Shown here one piece after another: positions 1 to 10,892 of a DNA stretch of 64,000 bases (within the stretch, counting starts at the first letter, position 1; every line of letters begins with the position of its first letter). Below the pieces are notes generated by a model. The model had not been told where the DNA came from. It was given only the letters and a program-made list of their open reading frames with translations, and searched no databases. The translations under genes were made by a program, and so were the position numbers. Source of the DNA: Lepus europaeus (Eukaryota; Chordata; Mammalia; Lagomorpha; Leporidae); contig NC_084836.1 in assembly GCF_033115175.1 (NCBI RefSeq), forward strand, positions 68,619,297-68,683,296, written 5' to 3'.

Positions 1-3000
1 CAGACTATTCTTTTGTATGTAAAATTACTTAGCAAGAGCTAATGGACTGCCTTACAACAGTTTGGCATTAAACCTAAAAGATGACAGTTCTGTTTCCTTC
101 AACACTTTAATAGCCACAGATTTTGAGGATGGCATTTTCTAAACTGGTGCTAGACATGGAGTAAGAGTGTCAGCGCCTACTACAATGCCTCACACACAGC
201 AGGTGCACAGTGGGACTATGTGTTAAGAGAAGACTCCTTTATTCCTCTGGTTAACTGTTAAATTAAAATTAAGAGAATTTACAGAAACCCAATTCTATGA
301 GTAAACTTTTTCACATTAAAGATGAACCACAAAATCAAGATGTTAAAAGGCTCAGTTTAAAATGAATGTCATTCTGGCCGGCGCCGTGGCTCAACAGGCT
401 AATCCTCCGCCTTGCGGCGCCGGCACACCGGGTTCTAGTCCCGGTCGGGGCACCGATCCTGTCCCGGTTGCCTCTCTTCCAGGCCAGCTCTCTGCTGTGG
501 CCAGGGAGTGCAGTGGAGGATGGCCCAAGTGTTTGGGCTCTGCACCCCATGGGAGACCAGGAGAAGCACCTGGCTCCTGCCATCGGAACAGCGCGGTGCG
601 CCGGCCGCAGCGCGCTACCGCGGCGGCCATTGGAGGGTGAACCAACGGCAAAAGGAAGACCTTTCTCTCTGTCTCTCTCTCACTGTCCACTCTGCCTGTC
701 AAAAATAAAAAAAAAAAAAAAATGAATGTCATTCTAACTTTTCCAAGTACTTCTTGTCCTCTGTTTGGAAAAAAAGACTGCAGGAAATACAACAAAACAC
801 ATATAAACGATGTGCTTAGGATCAGAAGGCTAAGGACAACTTTTCCCCTCTTTACGCATGTTGAAGTGTTTCTGCAATAAGTTTTGGTTATTTTTACAGT
901 AACTGATCTCACGTGAACAGTTAGACAAAGCTTCGTGTTTTTAACTCTTTCTATGCAGCATGGGTGTACTGCCCTCGTTAGAAGGAATCCATAAGAATCA
1001 AGCATTCATTAATTCAAGCATGTGCCATCCAGGACGATTTGTTACGTAACACCAGCACGTTACAGGCAATTTTTTCCATCCACATAGGCTTTCCTTACTT
1101 CACGTGGACATGTCTCTATCTTTGCATCCTTTTCAAGGAGGTATGCATTTCTTGTATAATCTCTCCAGAACTCTGGTTCCCTTGATGACAAGCACAAGAG
1201 TGACATCTGCCCTAAGACAGCCCAACTTACTTGTCTCTCGAGTAGTTTTCAATGAGACCAAAATGGACTAAGACACTCACTGCCCCATTAAGTTCCCTAC
1301 CAACCTAAGTTTTCAATGTGGAGTTCTCCCATCCAAGGGTCTCCTATGTTGGGTGTACAAGCTAAATTTAATGCCTCCCTTCCTATTCTGATTTGTAAGT
1401 AACTTTCCTGGACAAATCTACTATGGGTCACACACCAGCCTCTGTTGGGTCAGGACCCTCTCCCAGCTCACTGTTCAGAGCAGGCCAGAGCAAATGCCCT
1501 TCCAATACGGCTCAACTTATCCTGCTACCTAATGACTTCTTATGGAGACCAAATCTCCATAATATTAACAGTTTCTTGCCATTCGAAATGCGCTGAAATC
1601 ACGCAGTCAGCAGAATGTCACTGCATGACTGCCGCAGCCACCCGCAAAGCGTCGTCTCCATGAGGGACAGCCAGAAAGAAGTTATGTGGGAGTAATCCAA
1701 CGTGATAACTAGGCTTCAGCCTCAAGCACAAACCCCTCTGCGCATGCCCTGCCACGTCCACAGGAACGCCTGCTGATAATGAAAAGCAAAGAAACACCCC
1801 ATCACATCCAGAATGTGTGCACTCCGCCAGGAGAGCCGGGGGAGCTGTCCTTTCAGCACCACAGCAAGAAACCCCAGTAGGAACGGAACCCGGGCAATGC
1901 AAATCTGAGCCACGAGAAAAATTTAACCACGCCACAAAGAAAATGACAAGCAACTGTATGGTCACCTCTTTTTTCTGTATACTACATCCCACTTCATTCT
2001 ATATTATTAATTTAAATTAAAAGTCTCCAAATAGTCTGATAATCAAAGAGTTAACAGAACCCCAAACAAAAGCCAAGGGCATTTTAACTCAGCCTCTCAA
2101 GTCAAACCCACACCACTAAGAACTAGTTTGCTTGATCCAACACCAGTCCTATCAGGAAACACCATATTTCCATACTGATTCAGATGTTCAGGGAACATGG
2201 AACACGCTTGCAGCCCTGTCCAGGGACAGCCTCGATTTCTAGGACAGAGGATGCCCGCTGAACACCAAATCGTCGCTACCACCCCTCCTCCCAGGCAATA
2301 AAATCCTCTTCCAGGGAGAACTGAAGGCCTTATGGGTCATGAGTTCCAAAGACAAACACTGCAATATCTCAAGAACCAGGTTACAGGCAATGTGCTAACG
2401 GCTTTCAGCACTCTAAGTCCCATTCCCCCCAGACTCCAACCAGGATGGTACCCGGTGGCAACATTATCCAGCCATTTGCATTACACATCAAAAAATTTTT
2501 TTCTGATGAAAGGGGGAAAAAATCCTCCCCTCCCCATATCTGCTAACGCACGTGGAGAAGAGACCCATAGAGGCAGATAGTGAGACCGAAAACCCTACCA
2601 CGCTGAAATCTCCCCCCTAGAAAGATAAAACATCCCCCAGCCCTAACACATCCACCTCCCTGAAGCCTCTCTCCAGGTTCCAACTTGTGAAAACAGTTTT
2701 TAAAAGCACTGTCCCCTTGCTCCCATGGCTCTCACCCACGCATCCTGCTTCCACCCCGGTCTCTCTGCTGCCCACTGTGCACCGCAAGCAGCTCTCTGGG
2801 GTAGCCCCTGCTCCGGGCCAATTCCCTCTTCCTCCCCCCTTGCACTGAGCTAGATGCAATGCAAAACCTCTTCTGCCCCCTCCCCCAAACAGATGACACC
2901 CCTGAATTCGCAACACAGAGGCCAACCCTGGATTCCCCGGAAATAAAATGTATTCTCCCATCTTTAAAAAAAAACTGCAGTGTAAGTGAGGCAGAGAGCA

Positions 3001-4062
3001 CAGGGTGGAGTAGTTGGAAGGAATGAATGCATGGGTTGAAGAACCCATGGGTTCCTGCCCTATCCCAACTCGCAGATGGGGCCCCTGGAGGGGTCTAGCA
3101 GCCCCGGAAAGTTAACTGCCAAGTCTGGCCGGGGGTCGCTGCTGGCAACGGAGGGGATGGAGCTGAGCTCTCCCGAGCAACGCACAGGCTCTGCGATGTC
3201 CCCCTCCCCCCTCCAGGGTACACAGGGAGACCCAGAGAGGAGGGGTCTCGGCCTGTGAAGCCGAGCAAACGGTCCCGGGCCCCCGAGCTACCAAGAGGCC
3301 AAAGCAGGGTGCTGCTGCCGGCGGTAAGGGGGGTGGGGGTGAGGGCGGAGAGGAGCTGGCTCCGCAACGGGTGGCGTAGCGGAGGGGGTGGGGGAAGGGG
3401 ATATTCTCAAAGTGATGTACTCCCTAATGCAGGAATCCTAGCCGGCCCCGGACGGTCCCAGGGGCCCCCAACACAGCCCCAGAGCACCCCGCTGGGAGGG
3501 GGACCCACGCATCCGAGCACAGGACAGGGGGAGTCCCGGCTGCCCAAAGAACCCGGGAGGCCCCGGGCTTCTGCAGTGGGGAGCAGCCTGGAGCCGGATA
3601 GGAGAGGAGGATGCAGTCAGACATGGAGGAGGGGGTAGCGCTGGGGCGGGGGGGGGGGGGGGGGGCTGCTACCGCAGGGAGAACCCGGCAGCGATGCCCT
3701 TCCCGGGGCGACCCAGCGCGGGGGGCGGCCGGCGGCAGGCCCGGGTGCCCCGCGGTAACCAAGAGACGAGGAGAGCCAGGCCGTCCGGGGGTGGGCGTCG
3801 GTGGTCCCCCATCCTCCCAAAGGGCCTCCCCACCCCACGCCCCGGGGGAACACGGCAGGAGACAGCCAGACTTCCCAACACCTGTCCAAAACGGGGAAGG
3901 CGGACATCCCCGGTCCCCGGCCCCTCAGCCCCGCCGCGCACTCTGCGGCAATGCCCCTGACAGGACACGGGCGAGCGCCGCTCGAGGGTCCTGAGGCGAG
4001 CAGGAGACCCCCCCCGCGGCGGGCGCGGCGCGGCGCCGGGCCGGGGGGCTCGCGAGGGACTT
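1..4062 (-). other. SCN8A: SCN8A intron 1, 5' portion
   Basis: Inferred intron downstream of the exon-1 donor. It holds one young type B SINE (376-718). About 736-3080 is ordinary single-copy DNA in which I see no exon. 3080 onward becomes progressively GC-rich into the CpG island, with an 18-G run at 3648-3665. Confidence 0.6.
376..718 (+). repeat. C-SINE type B, full length, young
   Basis: GGCCGGCGCCGTGGCTCAAC head to CTGTC-poly(A) tail. Flanked by a perfect 17-bp duplication AAAATGAATGTCATTCT (359-375 and 719-735) at a TT|AAAA target, the L1-endonuclease signature. Inside SCN8A intron 1. Confidence 0.95.
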
Positions 4063-4092
4063 ACGGCGGCGGCGAGGTTGGCGGCGGCGGCC

Positions 4093-4170
4093 CTAGCGCG
4101 GGGCCCGGGAGGCGCGGCCGGACTGCAGAGGCGCCGAGGCTGCGGCGGGCGGGACTGCGGTGGGCGCCAT
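4093..4170 (-). other. Short upstream ORF in SCN8A exon 1 (25 codons)
   Basis: Starts at the ATG within the YY1 site in a reasonable Kozak context (AAGATGG) and stops with TAG before the splice donor. Alanine/proline-rich. It would be in the leader only if transcription starts upstream of 4170. No function is claimed for the peptide; a regulatory role in translation is only an inference. Confidence 0.35.
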
Positions 4171-4175
4171 CTTGG
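4164..4175 (-). promoter_or_regulatory. SCN8A: YY1 element at a promoter ATG
   Basis: The minus strand reads CCAAGATGGCGC, a near-perfect YY1 site of the AAGATGGCG class typically found just downstream of CpG-island start sites. The ATG inside it would also open a short upstream ORF. Confidence 0.7.
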
Positions 4176-4215
4176 AGCGCTCCCCGCGCCCGCCCCCCGC
4201 GCCGCCCGGGGCCTT

Positions 4216-4228
4216 GCATAATTGATGA
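4216..4228 (-). promoter_or_regulatory. SCN8A: POU6F1/Brn-5-like element
   Basis: GCATAATTGATGA is a lone AT-rich homeodomain-type sequence inside extremely GC-rich DNA. It matches the POU6F1 consensus (GCATAAWTTAT-like) reported as conserved in SCN8A exon 1c across vertebrates. Confidence 0.65.
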
Positions 4229-4470
4229 CTCGCGCCCGCCGCGCGCCGCCGCCGCCGCCGCGCGCGCCCCGCCGCCGGGCCCCCCGCCCCGCCCCCGCGC
4301 CCACCCCCCGGCGCGCGCCCCGGCCGCCCCCGCGTCCCCCGCGCCCCCCCCGTGGCCCACCTACCCCGTGCAGGGTGCGCCGCTCGCCCGCAGCGCCGCC
4401 CGCTCGCCCGCTCTCGGGCCCGCGTCCCCCCGCGCCGCCGGCACCGGATCCGGGGCGAGCGAGCAGGGCA

Positions 4471-4485
4471 CCGGTAGGGGGCGCC
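4471..4485 (+). promoter_or_regulatory. CTCF-like motif in SCN8A CpG island
   Basis: CCGGTAGGGGGCGCC matches the CTCF core (CCASYAGRKGGCR) except at one position and reads forward on the plus strand. Confidence 0.4.
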
Positions 4486-6142
4486 GCGCCGGAGCTCCCG
4501 CGCCCGCCCCCGCGACGCCCCCGCCTGAGCCACGCGCGCGCGCGCGAGCGCACGGGAGGGGCCCGGGACGGTGGCCGCGCGGGTCTCGGGGCCCCGCTGG
4601 GCTGTTGGGGGTTGCTGACGCGTGTGGACGCGAGGAACTCCGTTTGCCAGCCCTTTGGCCAGCTTGGGGAGCTGGGGGGCGGGGTGCGGGTGGGGTGGGC
4701 GCACAGCAGGTGGCGGCGCGTGTCTCCAAGGACGCGGGCCTGGTGGCTGGAGCGGGGGCGCACCGCTTCCCGGACGGCCCCCAGGTGTGACTCTGCGCCG
4801 GGGTCACCTTCATCGCCCGAGCCTCCGTGCGCGCGTCTGGAAAGCCGGCGTGAGCCTTGGAGCGGCTGGGTCCGCACTCCGGCGAGGAGCCGGACCGTGA
4901 ACGCGAGCGCCCTTAATTGTGCCTTGCGCTTGCTCATTTCTTCCTGCCAGAAGCTCACCTTAGGGGCTCGACCTCAGTAGCTCGGCCCCGGGGTGCCGAG
5001 CGCATGGGTTTGTGGTGGGGACTGTAGGACCCGAGGTGTGCCCACCTCGGTGCCCGCGGCGTGCCTTTTGATGGACAGGTGCCCAGCTAGCTGCACGTGG
5101 AGAGAGTGCGGTGTTGAGATGCGTGTGCGTGCACGCAGCTCTCACTCCCCGCGGTGAGGACCGTACCCCTCCCTTCCAAAAGTTTCCCGGTGCTGCTTCC
5201 TGGAGCTCCCCTGCCTCGCTCGCCCCCACAACCCTCTCCAGGCAACCACGCGTCTTCTGTGACTGTCCATTAGTTTGCATTTTTCGGGGTTTTAAATAAA
5301 TGCAGTCATGCAGTGTGAACTCCCTTCGTTCACTCCGCGTAATTGTTTGGAGATTACTCAGTTGCCCGTCGACCGTTCCGTCTTTTTTTTTTTTTTTTTT
5401 TTTTTTTTTACTGCCGAGCAGCATTCGCGATGGGGATATAGCACAATCGTTTATCCGGTCACCTATTGATGGCATTTACACTATTTCCAGTTTTTGCCTA
5501 CTGCCAGTTAAGTTGTTACACGCATTTGCGTGCAAGCTTCTGTATAGACGGATGCTTTGGTTTCTCTTGGGTACGCATATGTAGGAACAGAATTACCGGG
5601 TCGGGCTGCAGGTGTTGGAGGTGTAGATTGAACATGCTAAGTAAGGACCGCACCGCTTTGCATTTTGCATCCCGACAGCGCGTTGACAGTTTCGTATGCC
5701 AGCGCTGGGTAAGATCGGCCTTTTTCATTCCCAGCCATCCTAAAAGGTGGATTCAGATGTCTCCTTGTGCTATAGACTTGTGCCTTTTCTCTGTTTTGCC
5801 TTTGATAAATGTTGTAGTCCTCAACTTTATGTTTGGGTACATAATCCATTTTGAATTAATTTTTCTATATAGTGTGAACTGTAGTTTGAGATTCTTTTTC
5901 GTTCCTGTGGCGGGGGGCGGGGGGGGGGGAGCATGGATAGTTCACTTTTCCTTCTTCTGTGCAGTGGTGGGGAGGGAAGGCATGGTAGCTAGCTGTTCCT
6001 GCAGTATTTTGTTCAAGACTCATTTTTCTGATGATTGTCTTCGAACCTTTGTCAAAAATCAATTGATCCGGTAAGTCATTGTCTATTTCTGGAATCTATT
6101 TGGTTTCTTTCGTCTATTTTCCTATCTTGACACTAACTTGAC

Positions 6143-6693
6143 GGGACTTCAAAAAGTTAGTAGAAAATGGAATTAGAAGATGAGTTTTGGGGGCAGTGCT
6201 GTGGCAGAGAGGGTAAAGCCACCACTTTCGACACTGGCATTCCATATGGGGGTCGGTTCATATCCTGGCCGTTCCACTTCCCATCCGCCTTCCTGCTAAT
6301 AGCCTGCGAAAAGTAATGGAAGATGGTGCATGTGTTTGGGTCCCTGCACCTGAGTGGGAGACCCACATGAAGCTCCTGGTTCCTGGCTTTGGCTTGGCCC
6401 AGCCCCAACCACTGAAGCCATCCGGGGAGTGAACCAGCAAATGAGATCTCTCTCTCTCTCTCTCTCTCTCTGTATGTGTGTGTTTCTTTCCCCTCTCTGT
6501 AATTCTTTCAAAATAAAAAAAATTTTAAAAATGAGTTTATTATGGTGCAAAAAATTGTGCAGCCCATGTTCTGTGATAACTTCTGTTTTCCATGAACTTT
6601 TTGAAGATCCCTGTATGCACACATTTTAAAATTGTTTGCACCAAAATAAGCTCCTCTTTTCATTCTATTTTCCACAAGCATGTTGAAGTTCCC
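6143..6693. mobile_element. Palindromic MITE-like element, copy 1 (SINE inside)
   Basis: The left arm from GGGACTTCAAAAAGTT reads on to GATGAGTTTATTATGGTGCAAAAAATT. The right arm, 6617-6693, is its reverse complement, ending in AACTTCAA-type sequence. A central TTTTCCATGAACTTTTTGAAG lies between them. The arms resemble Tc1/mariner-type terminal repeats, but the class is my inference. The left arm is split by a SINE at 6188-6530. It lies within the antisense L1. Confidence 0.5.
6188..6530 (+). repeat. C-SINE type A inside MITE copy 1
   Basis: GGGGGCAGTGCTGTGGC head, CCATATGGGGGTCGGTTCA B-box region, (CT)n and an AT-rich tail. Short flanking duplication ATGAGTTT. Confidence 0.85.
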
Positions 6694-6780
6694 ACGTAGC
6701 TTTAAGCTGTGTGACTTTGCCCTTCTTTTTGATATTGATTTTGTTATTCTAAGTCCTTTGCATTTCCATATGAACTTTAT

Positions 6781-7046
6781 TTAGTTTGCATTTTTATTTG
6801 TTTGAGAGGCAGAGAAATAAACAGACTAGACTGTTCCAATCTCCTTGTTCCCTCCGCAAAAGCCCACAAGAGTCAGGGCTGAGCCAGCCAAAAGCCAAGT
6901 CTCCCGTGGTAGCAGGGACCCATTTGCTAGAGCCATCAGGGCGCACATTAGCAAAGAGCTGGAATTAGGAGCAGCACCCAGACTTGAACTCAGGCACTCA
7001 GATATAGGATGCTTGCGTCTTTACTACACTCCAGACACCCACTCCT
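6781..7046 (-). repeat. Old C-SINE in L1
   Basis: Reverse-orientation SINE body (GAGAGGCAGAG ... CACTCCAGACACCCA), diverged. Flanked by CCATATGAACTTTA / CCATATGAATTTTA (6767-6780 and 7047-7060), restoring the L1 sequence. Confidence 0.8.
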
Positions 7047-7849
7047 CCATATGAATTTTAGAATGAGCTTGTCAAATTCTACAAAAATATGCACTAGGAT
7101 TTTGATCAAGTTGGCTTTGAATTTATAAATCATGTTGGGGACAATGCACGTCATAACATAAGTCTTCCATTTCATGAACTCTTCCTGTATTTCAATACTC
7201 TAATTTCTCTGAGCATTTTGTAGTTTTAATAGGATACAGGTCTTGCTTGCCTTTTTGTTTTTTTTTTAATTTACTCCTAAATACCCTCTTATTTTAATGT
7301 TATTGAATAATGTTTTATATTTAAATTTCTGGTTATTCATTGGTATTATATGGAAACACCAAGTTTTAAATATTGATCTTATGTCTTACAATTTTGCTAA
7401 ATCTATTTGTCAACTATAGTAGATTTTTCTGTAACCTTGTACCACACACTGGGTTTTTCTACTGACAAATGCATCATCTGCAAATAAACACAGTTTTATT
7501 TCTCCCTCTCTGTATTTAATTGCTTTTTTTCTTTTTTCTTTTTTTACCTTGTAGCACTGTCTAGAATTTCTAGTAACAGTGCTGAAGAGAAGTAGTAAGA
7601 GAAGACATTATTGCTTTGTTCCTGATTGTAGGAGAAAACTTTCAGTTTTGCATCACTAATAGTGGCATTGGCCGTAGAGTTTTCCTAGACACTCTTTATC
7701 GTGTGGAAGATGGTCTCTTCTAGTCCTACTTTGCTGAGGGTTTTTTTTTTTTTAAGTCAGGAATTGATGTTGAATTTTGTCAATGATTTCTGCATATGGT
7801 TTTCTTTGTAGTCTCTTAATATGGTAAAATGATTTTTCTTTTTTTTTTT

Positions 7850-8190
7850 TTAAGATTTGTTTATTTATTTGAAAGTCAGAGTTACACAGAGAGAGGAGAG
7901 GCAGAGAGAGAGAGAGGTCTTCCATCTAATGGTTCACTCCCCAATTGGCTGCAACAGCTGGAGCTTTGCAGATCCAAAGCCAGGAGCCAGGAGCCAGGAG
8001 TCAGGAGCTTCTTCCAGGGCTCCTACACAGGTGCAGGGACCCGAGGACTTGGGCCATCTTCTACTGCTTTCCCAGGCCATAGCAGAGAGCTGGATCAGAA
8101 ATGGAGCAGCCAGGTCTCAAACCAGTGCCCATAGGGGATGCTGGCACTTCAGACCAGGGCTTTAACTGCTGTGCCTCAGCCCCTGCCCCA
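7850..8190 (-). repeat. C-SINE type A in L1
   Basis: AAGATTTGTTTATTTATTTGAAAG tail reversed through to a TGTGCCTCAGCCCCTGCCCC head. Confidence 0.9.
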
Positions 8191-8631
8191 ATAAATAAAT
8201 CTTTTAAAAAATAGTTATAGGGATATTCAGGTTTTATTTGTTATTGAATGAATTTTGGTGGTTAGGTCTTTCAATGAATTTGCTTTTTCTTCTAAGTTGT
8301 TGAATTAATTTAGGTCATAAAGTTGTACATAGTAGTTCCATATTATTCTTTTACTACCTACAGAATTTGTAGTAATGCCATCTCTTTCATCCTGATACTG
8401 GTACCTTGTTTTTTTTTTTTTTTCCCTCTCTTTTCTTGGTTAGTCTGGCTAAAAGTTTATTGATTTTAGTGCTCTTCCCAAAAAAAATCAAAAACACTTT
8501 TTGGTTTCATTGATTTTTCTCAACCAATCTTTTATGGGTTCTAATTCATTTATTTCTACTCTGGTCTTTATTATTTCCTTTCTTTTGTTACTTTGAGTTT
8601 CATTTGCTTCTCCCATTTTACCCTAATTTTT

Positions 8632-8974
8632 TAAAAAGATTTATTTTATTTATTTGAAAGGCAGAATTAGGGAGAGAGAAAGAGAGAGAGAGAAAGAGAG
8701 AAAGAGAGAGAGAGATCTTCCATCTGCTAGTTCACTTCCCAAATGGCCACCACAGCTGGGACTGGGCCAAGCCAAAACCAGGAGCATAGAGCTCCATCCA
8801 GGTCTCCCACGTGGTGGCAGGGGCCCAAGTACTTGGGCCATTTTCTGTTGCTTTCACAGGCATGCTAGCAGGAAACTGCATCAGAAGTGGAGCAACTGGG
8901 ACTTGAACCGGTGCCCATATGAATGCTGCCATTGCAAGTAGTAGCTTAACCCACCATGCCAGAACGCTGGTCCC
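8632..8974 (-). repeat. C-SINE type A in L1
   Basis: AAAGATTTATTTTATTTATTTGAAAGGCAG to a CACCATGCCAGAACGCTGGTCCC head; carries a long (GA)n run. Confidence 0.9.
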
Positions 8975-9154
8975 TTCCCCTAATTTCTTAAGGTGAGATC
9001 CAAGTAATAGATTGAGATTTTTCTTCTTTTCTAAAATAGGTGTTTAGGGCTAGAAATTTCTCTTTAAGTACTGCATTATCTTCACCCCACAAGTTTTGAT
9101 ATGCTGGATTTTTATTTCAGTTCAAAAGGCTTTCTAATTTTTCTTTTTTTAAAC

Positions 9155-9458
9155 TTTTTTAAAGATTTATTTATTTACTTGAAAGAGTTACACAGAGAGA
9201 GAAGGAGAGGCGGGGGGGGGGGTGTCTTCCATCCGCTGGTTCACTCCCCAGTTGGCCACAACTGGCCAATCTGAAGCCAGGTATCAGGAGCTTCTTCCAG
9301 GTCTCCCACGCAGGTGTAGGGGCCCAAGCACTACTGCTTCCCAGGCCATAGCAGAGAGCTGGATCAGAAGTAGGGCAGCTGGGACTCGAACCAGCACTCA
9401 TATGGGATGCTGGCACTGCAGGCAGCGGCTTTAACTGCTATGCCACAGCGCCGGCCCC
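9155..9458 (-). repeat. C-SINE type A in L1
   Basis: AAAGATTTATTTATTTACTTGAAAG to a GCCACAGCGCCGGCCCC head; internal small deletions. Confidence 0.9.
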
Positions 9459-9684
9459 GAGTACCTTGGAATATTTTGAGACTTGTTTTATGGTCCAGAA
9501 TGTGATCTGTTTTGGTAAACAGTCCATGTGCATTTGAGAAGAGTGTGGCCTCTGTAGTTGGATGCAGTGCTCTGTGACAGTTAGGCCAAGGTGATTGGCG
9601 GGGACCTCCTGACTGTCTTCCTACTGATTCTGTCATTTACTTTTTATGTGTACAAATCTTTTAGATTTGTTTCTTCCTGGATGT

Positions 9685-9957
9685 TTTATTTTGTTTTATT
9701 CCCTTGAAAGGCAAAGAGATAAACAGAGATCTAGTATCTGATGGTTCATTCCTCGTAAGCCTGGGACAGCCAGAGTAAGGCCAGGCCAAAGACAGGAGCC
9801 AGGAACTCAGTCTGGGTCTCCCACAACTACCTGGGGACCACCTGCTGCCTCCCAGGGTGTGAATTAGCAGAGGCTGGAGCCAAGAGCAGAGCTGGGGCTC
9901 CAACCCTGGCCCTCCAGTGTGGGATGGCAGCGCAACCGCTGTGCCAAATGCCCGCCC
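9685..9957 (-). repeat. Old C-SINE in L1
   Basis: CCCTTGAAAGGCAAAGAGATAAACAGAG to GCTGTGCCAAATGCCCGCCCT; older subfamily, diverged. Confidence 0.75.
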
Positions 9958-10011
9958 TCTGTCATTCATTGAGGACAGTATGTTGAAATTCCTGCATGAA
10001 ATAATGAATTA

Positions 10012-10340
10012 GGGGACTGGCACTGTGGTGTCGTGGGTAAAACCGCCACTTGCAGTGCGGGCATCACACATGGGTGCCGATGCGAGACCCAGTTGCTTCA
10101 TTTCCGATCCAGCTCTCTGCTATGGCCTGGGAAAGCAGTAGAAGATGGCCCAGGTCCTTGGGCCCCTGCACCCACATGGGAGACCCGGAGGAAGCTTCTG
10201 GTTCCTGTCTATGGCTTCAGACTGGCCCAGCTCCAGCTGCTGTGGCCATCTGGGGGGAGTGAACCAATAGATGGAAGACCTCTCTCTCTCTCTCTCTCTC
10301 TCTGCCTCTGCCTTTCAAATAAATAAACAAATCTTTTTTA
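10012..10340 (+). repeat. C-SINE type A in L1
   Basis: AGGGGACTGGCACTGTGGTGTCG head to AAATAAATAAACAAATC tail. Confidence 0.9.
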
Positions 10341-10545
10341 AAATGATGAGTTAGTCTATTTCTCCTTGTAGTTGTATTGGATTCTGCTCCATTTTTTTTT
10401 TTTTTTTTGAAGCTCTGTCATGAGGTACATTGATGTTTAGGAGTGTTATGTCATCTTCATAAATTCACTTCTTTATCCTCGTGGAATGAATGACCTTCTT
10501 TTTGGTAACACTTTTTACTTTGATGTGTACTTTTTCTTTTTTTGT

Positions 10546-10892
10546 TTTAAGATTTTTTTATTTCTTTATTTGAAAGGCAGAGTTATAGAGAGAGAAGGAG
10601 AGAGATAGAGAGAAAGAGAGAGAAAGAAAGATAGGGATCCTCCATCCTCTGGTTCACTCCCCAGATAGCCACAATGGCTGGAGCTGCACCAATCCAAAAC
10701 CAGGAGCCAGGAGCTTCTTCCAGGTCTCCCATTCGGGTGCAGCAGCCCAAGCATTTGGGCCATCTACTGCTTTCCCAGGCCATAGCAGAGAGCTGGATTG
10801 GAAGAGGAGCAGCCGGGACTAGAACCGGCGCCCATATGGGATGCCAGCACTACAGACGGAAGAATAACCTACTGTGCCACTGTGCCAGCCCC
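10546..10892 (-). repeat. C-SINE type A abutting the PTP4A1 pseudogene
   Basis: AAGATTTTTTTATTTCTTTATTTGAAAGGCAG to a CTGTGCCAGCCCC head. Confidence 0.9.

Larger units (their letters stand above)
4065..4230 (-). other. SCN8A: SCN8A non-coding first exon (exon 1c), 5' end approximate
   Basis: On the minus strand GCCGCCGCC|GTAAGTCCC marks a consensus donor (exon ends at 4065, intron GT at 4064-4063). The upstream limit is not visible: there is no TATA box, as expected in a CpG island, and transcription probably starts around or just above the POU6F1/YY1 elements. SCN8A has several alternative non-coding first exons spliced to a common coding exon tens of kb away. This one fits 1c by its conserved elements. 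Confidence 0.65.
3600..4960 (-). promoter_or_regulatory. SCN8A: CpG island, SCN8A promoter region
   Basis: Very GC-rich and CpG-dense, densest at about 3650-4720, and free of SINEs although the flanks are full of them. It contains GC boxes, a POU6F1-like element (4216-4228), a YY1 element (4164-4175), a CTCF-like motif (4471-4485) and a splice donor at 4064. SCN8A (neuronal sodium channel Nav1.6) is the next gene downstream of SLC4A8 on the same strand in human. Its ancestral promoter is known to centre on a non-coding exon (1c) with conserved POU6F1, YY1 and REST elements. I could not place a convincing REST site. The identification is by synteny and motifs, since no coding sequence is present. 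Confidence 0.78.
5200..10545 (-). mobile_element. Old L1 LINE, antisense, broken by many SINEs
   Basis: Runs from L1 3' UTR sequence (about 5200-6140: 'CTGCCGAGCAGCATTCG', 'CACCTATTGATGGCATTTACACTATTTCCAG') through reverse-complement ORF2 (7047-7850, 8200-8630, 8975-9150, 9460-9685, 10345-10545). Interruptions are a MITE-like element (6143-6693) and SINEs at 6188, 6781, 7850, 8632, 9155, 9685, 10012 and beyond 10545. No intact reading frame remains; several L1 subfamilies may be involved. The part nearest the CpG island is unusually CpG-rich. Confidence 0.75.

Noticed and set aside
4130-4200. REST/NRSF site expected in SCN8A exon 1c
   Set aside because: GGAGCGCTCCAAGATGGCGC only loosely resembles half of the motif. 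I could not support a call by eye.
3669-4958. Open reading frames of up to 429 codons on both strands of the CpG island
   Set aside because: Stop codons are rare at this GC content; the translations are Arg/Ala/Pro/Gly low complexity, occur in several frames at once and match no family. They are composition artefacts.
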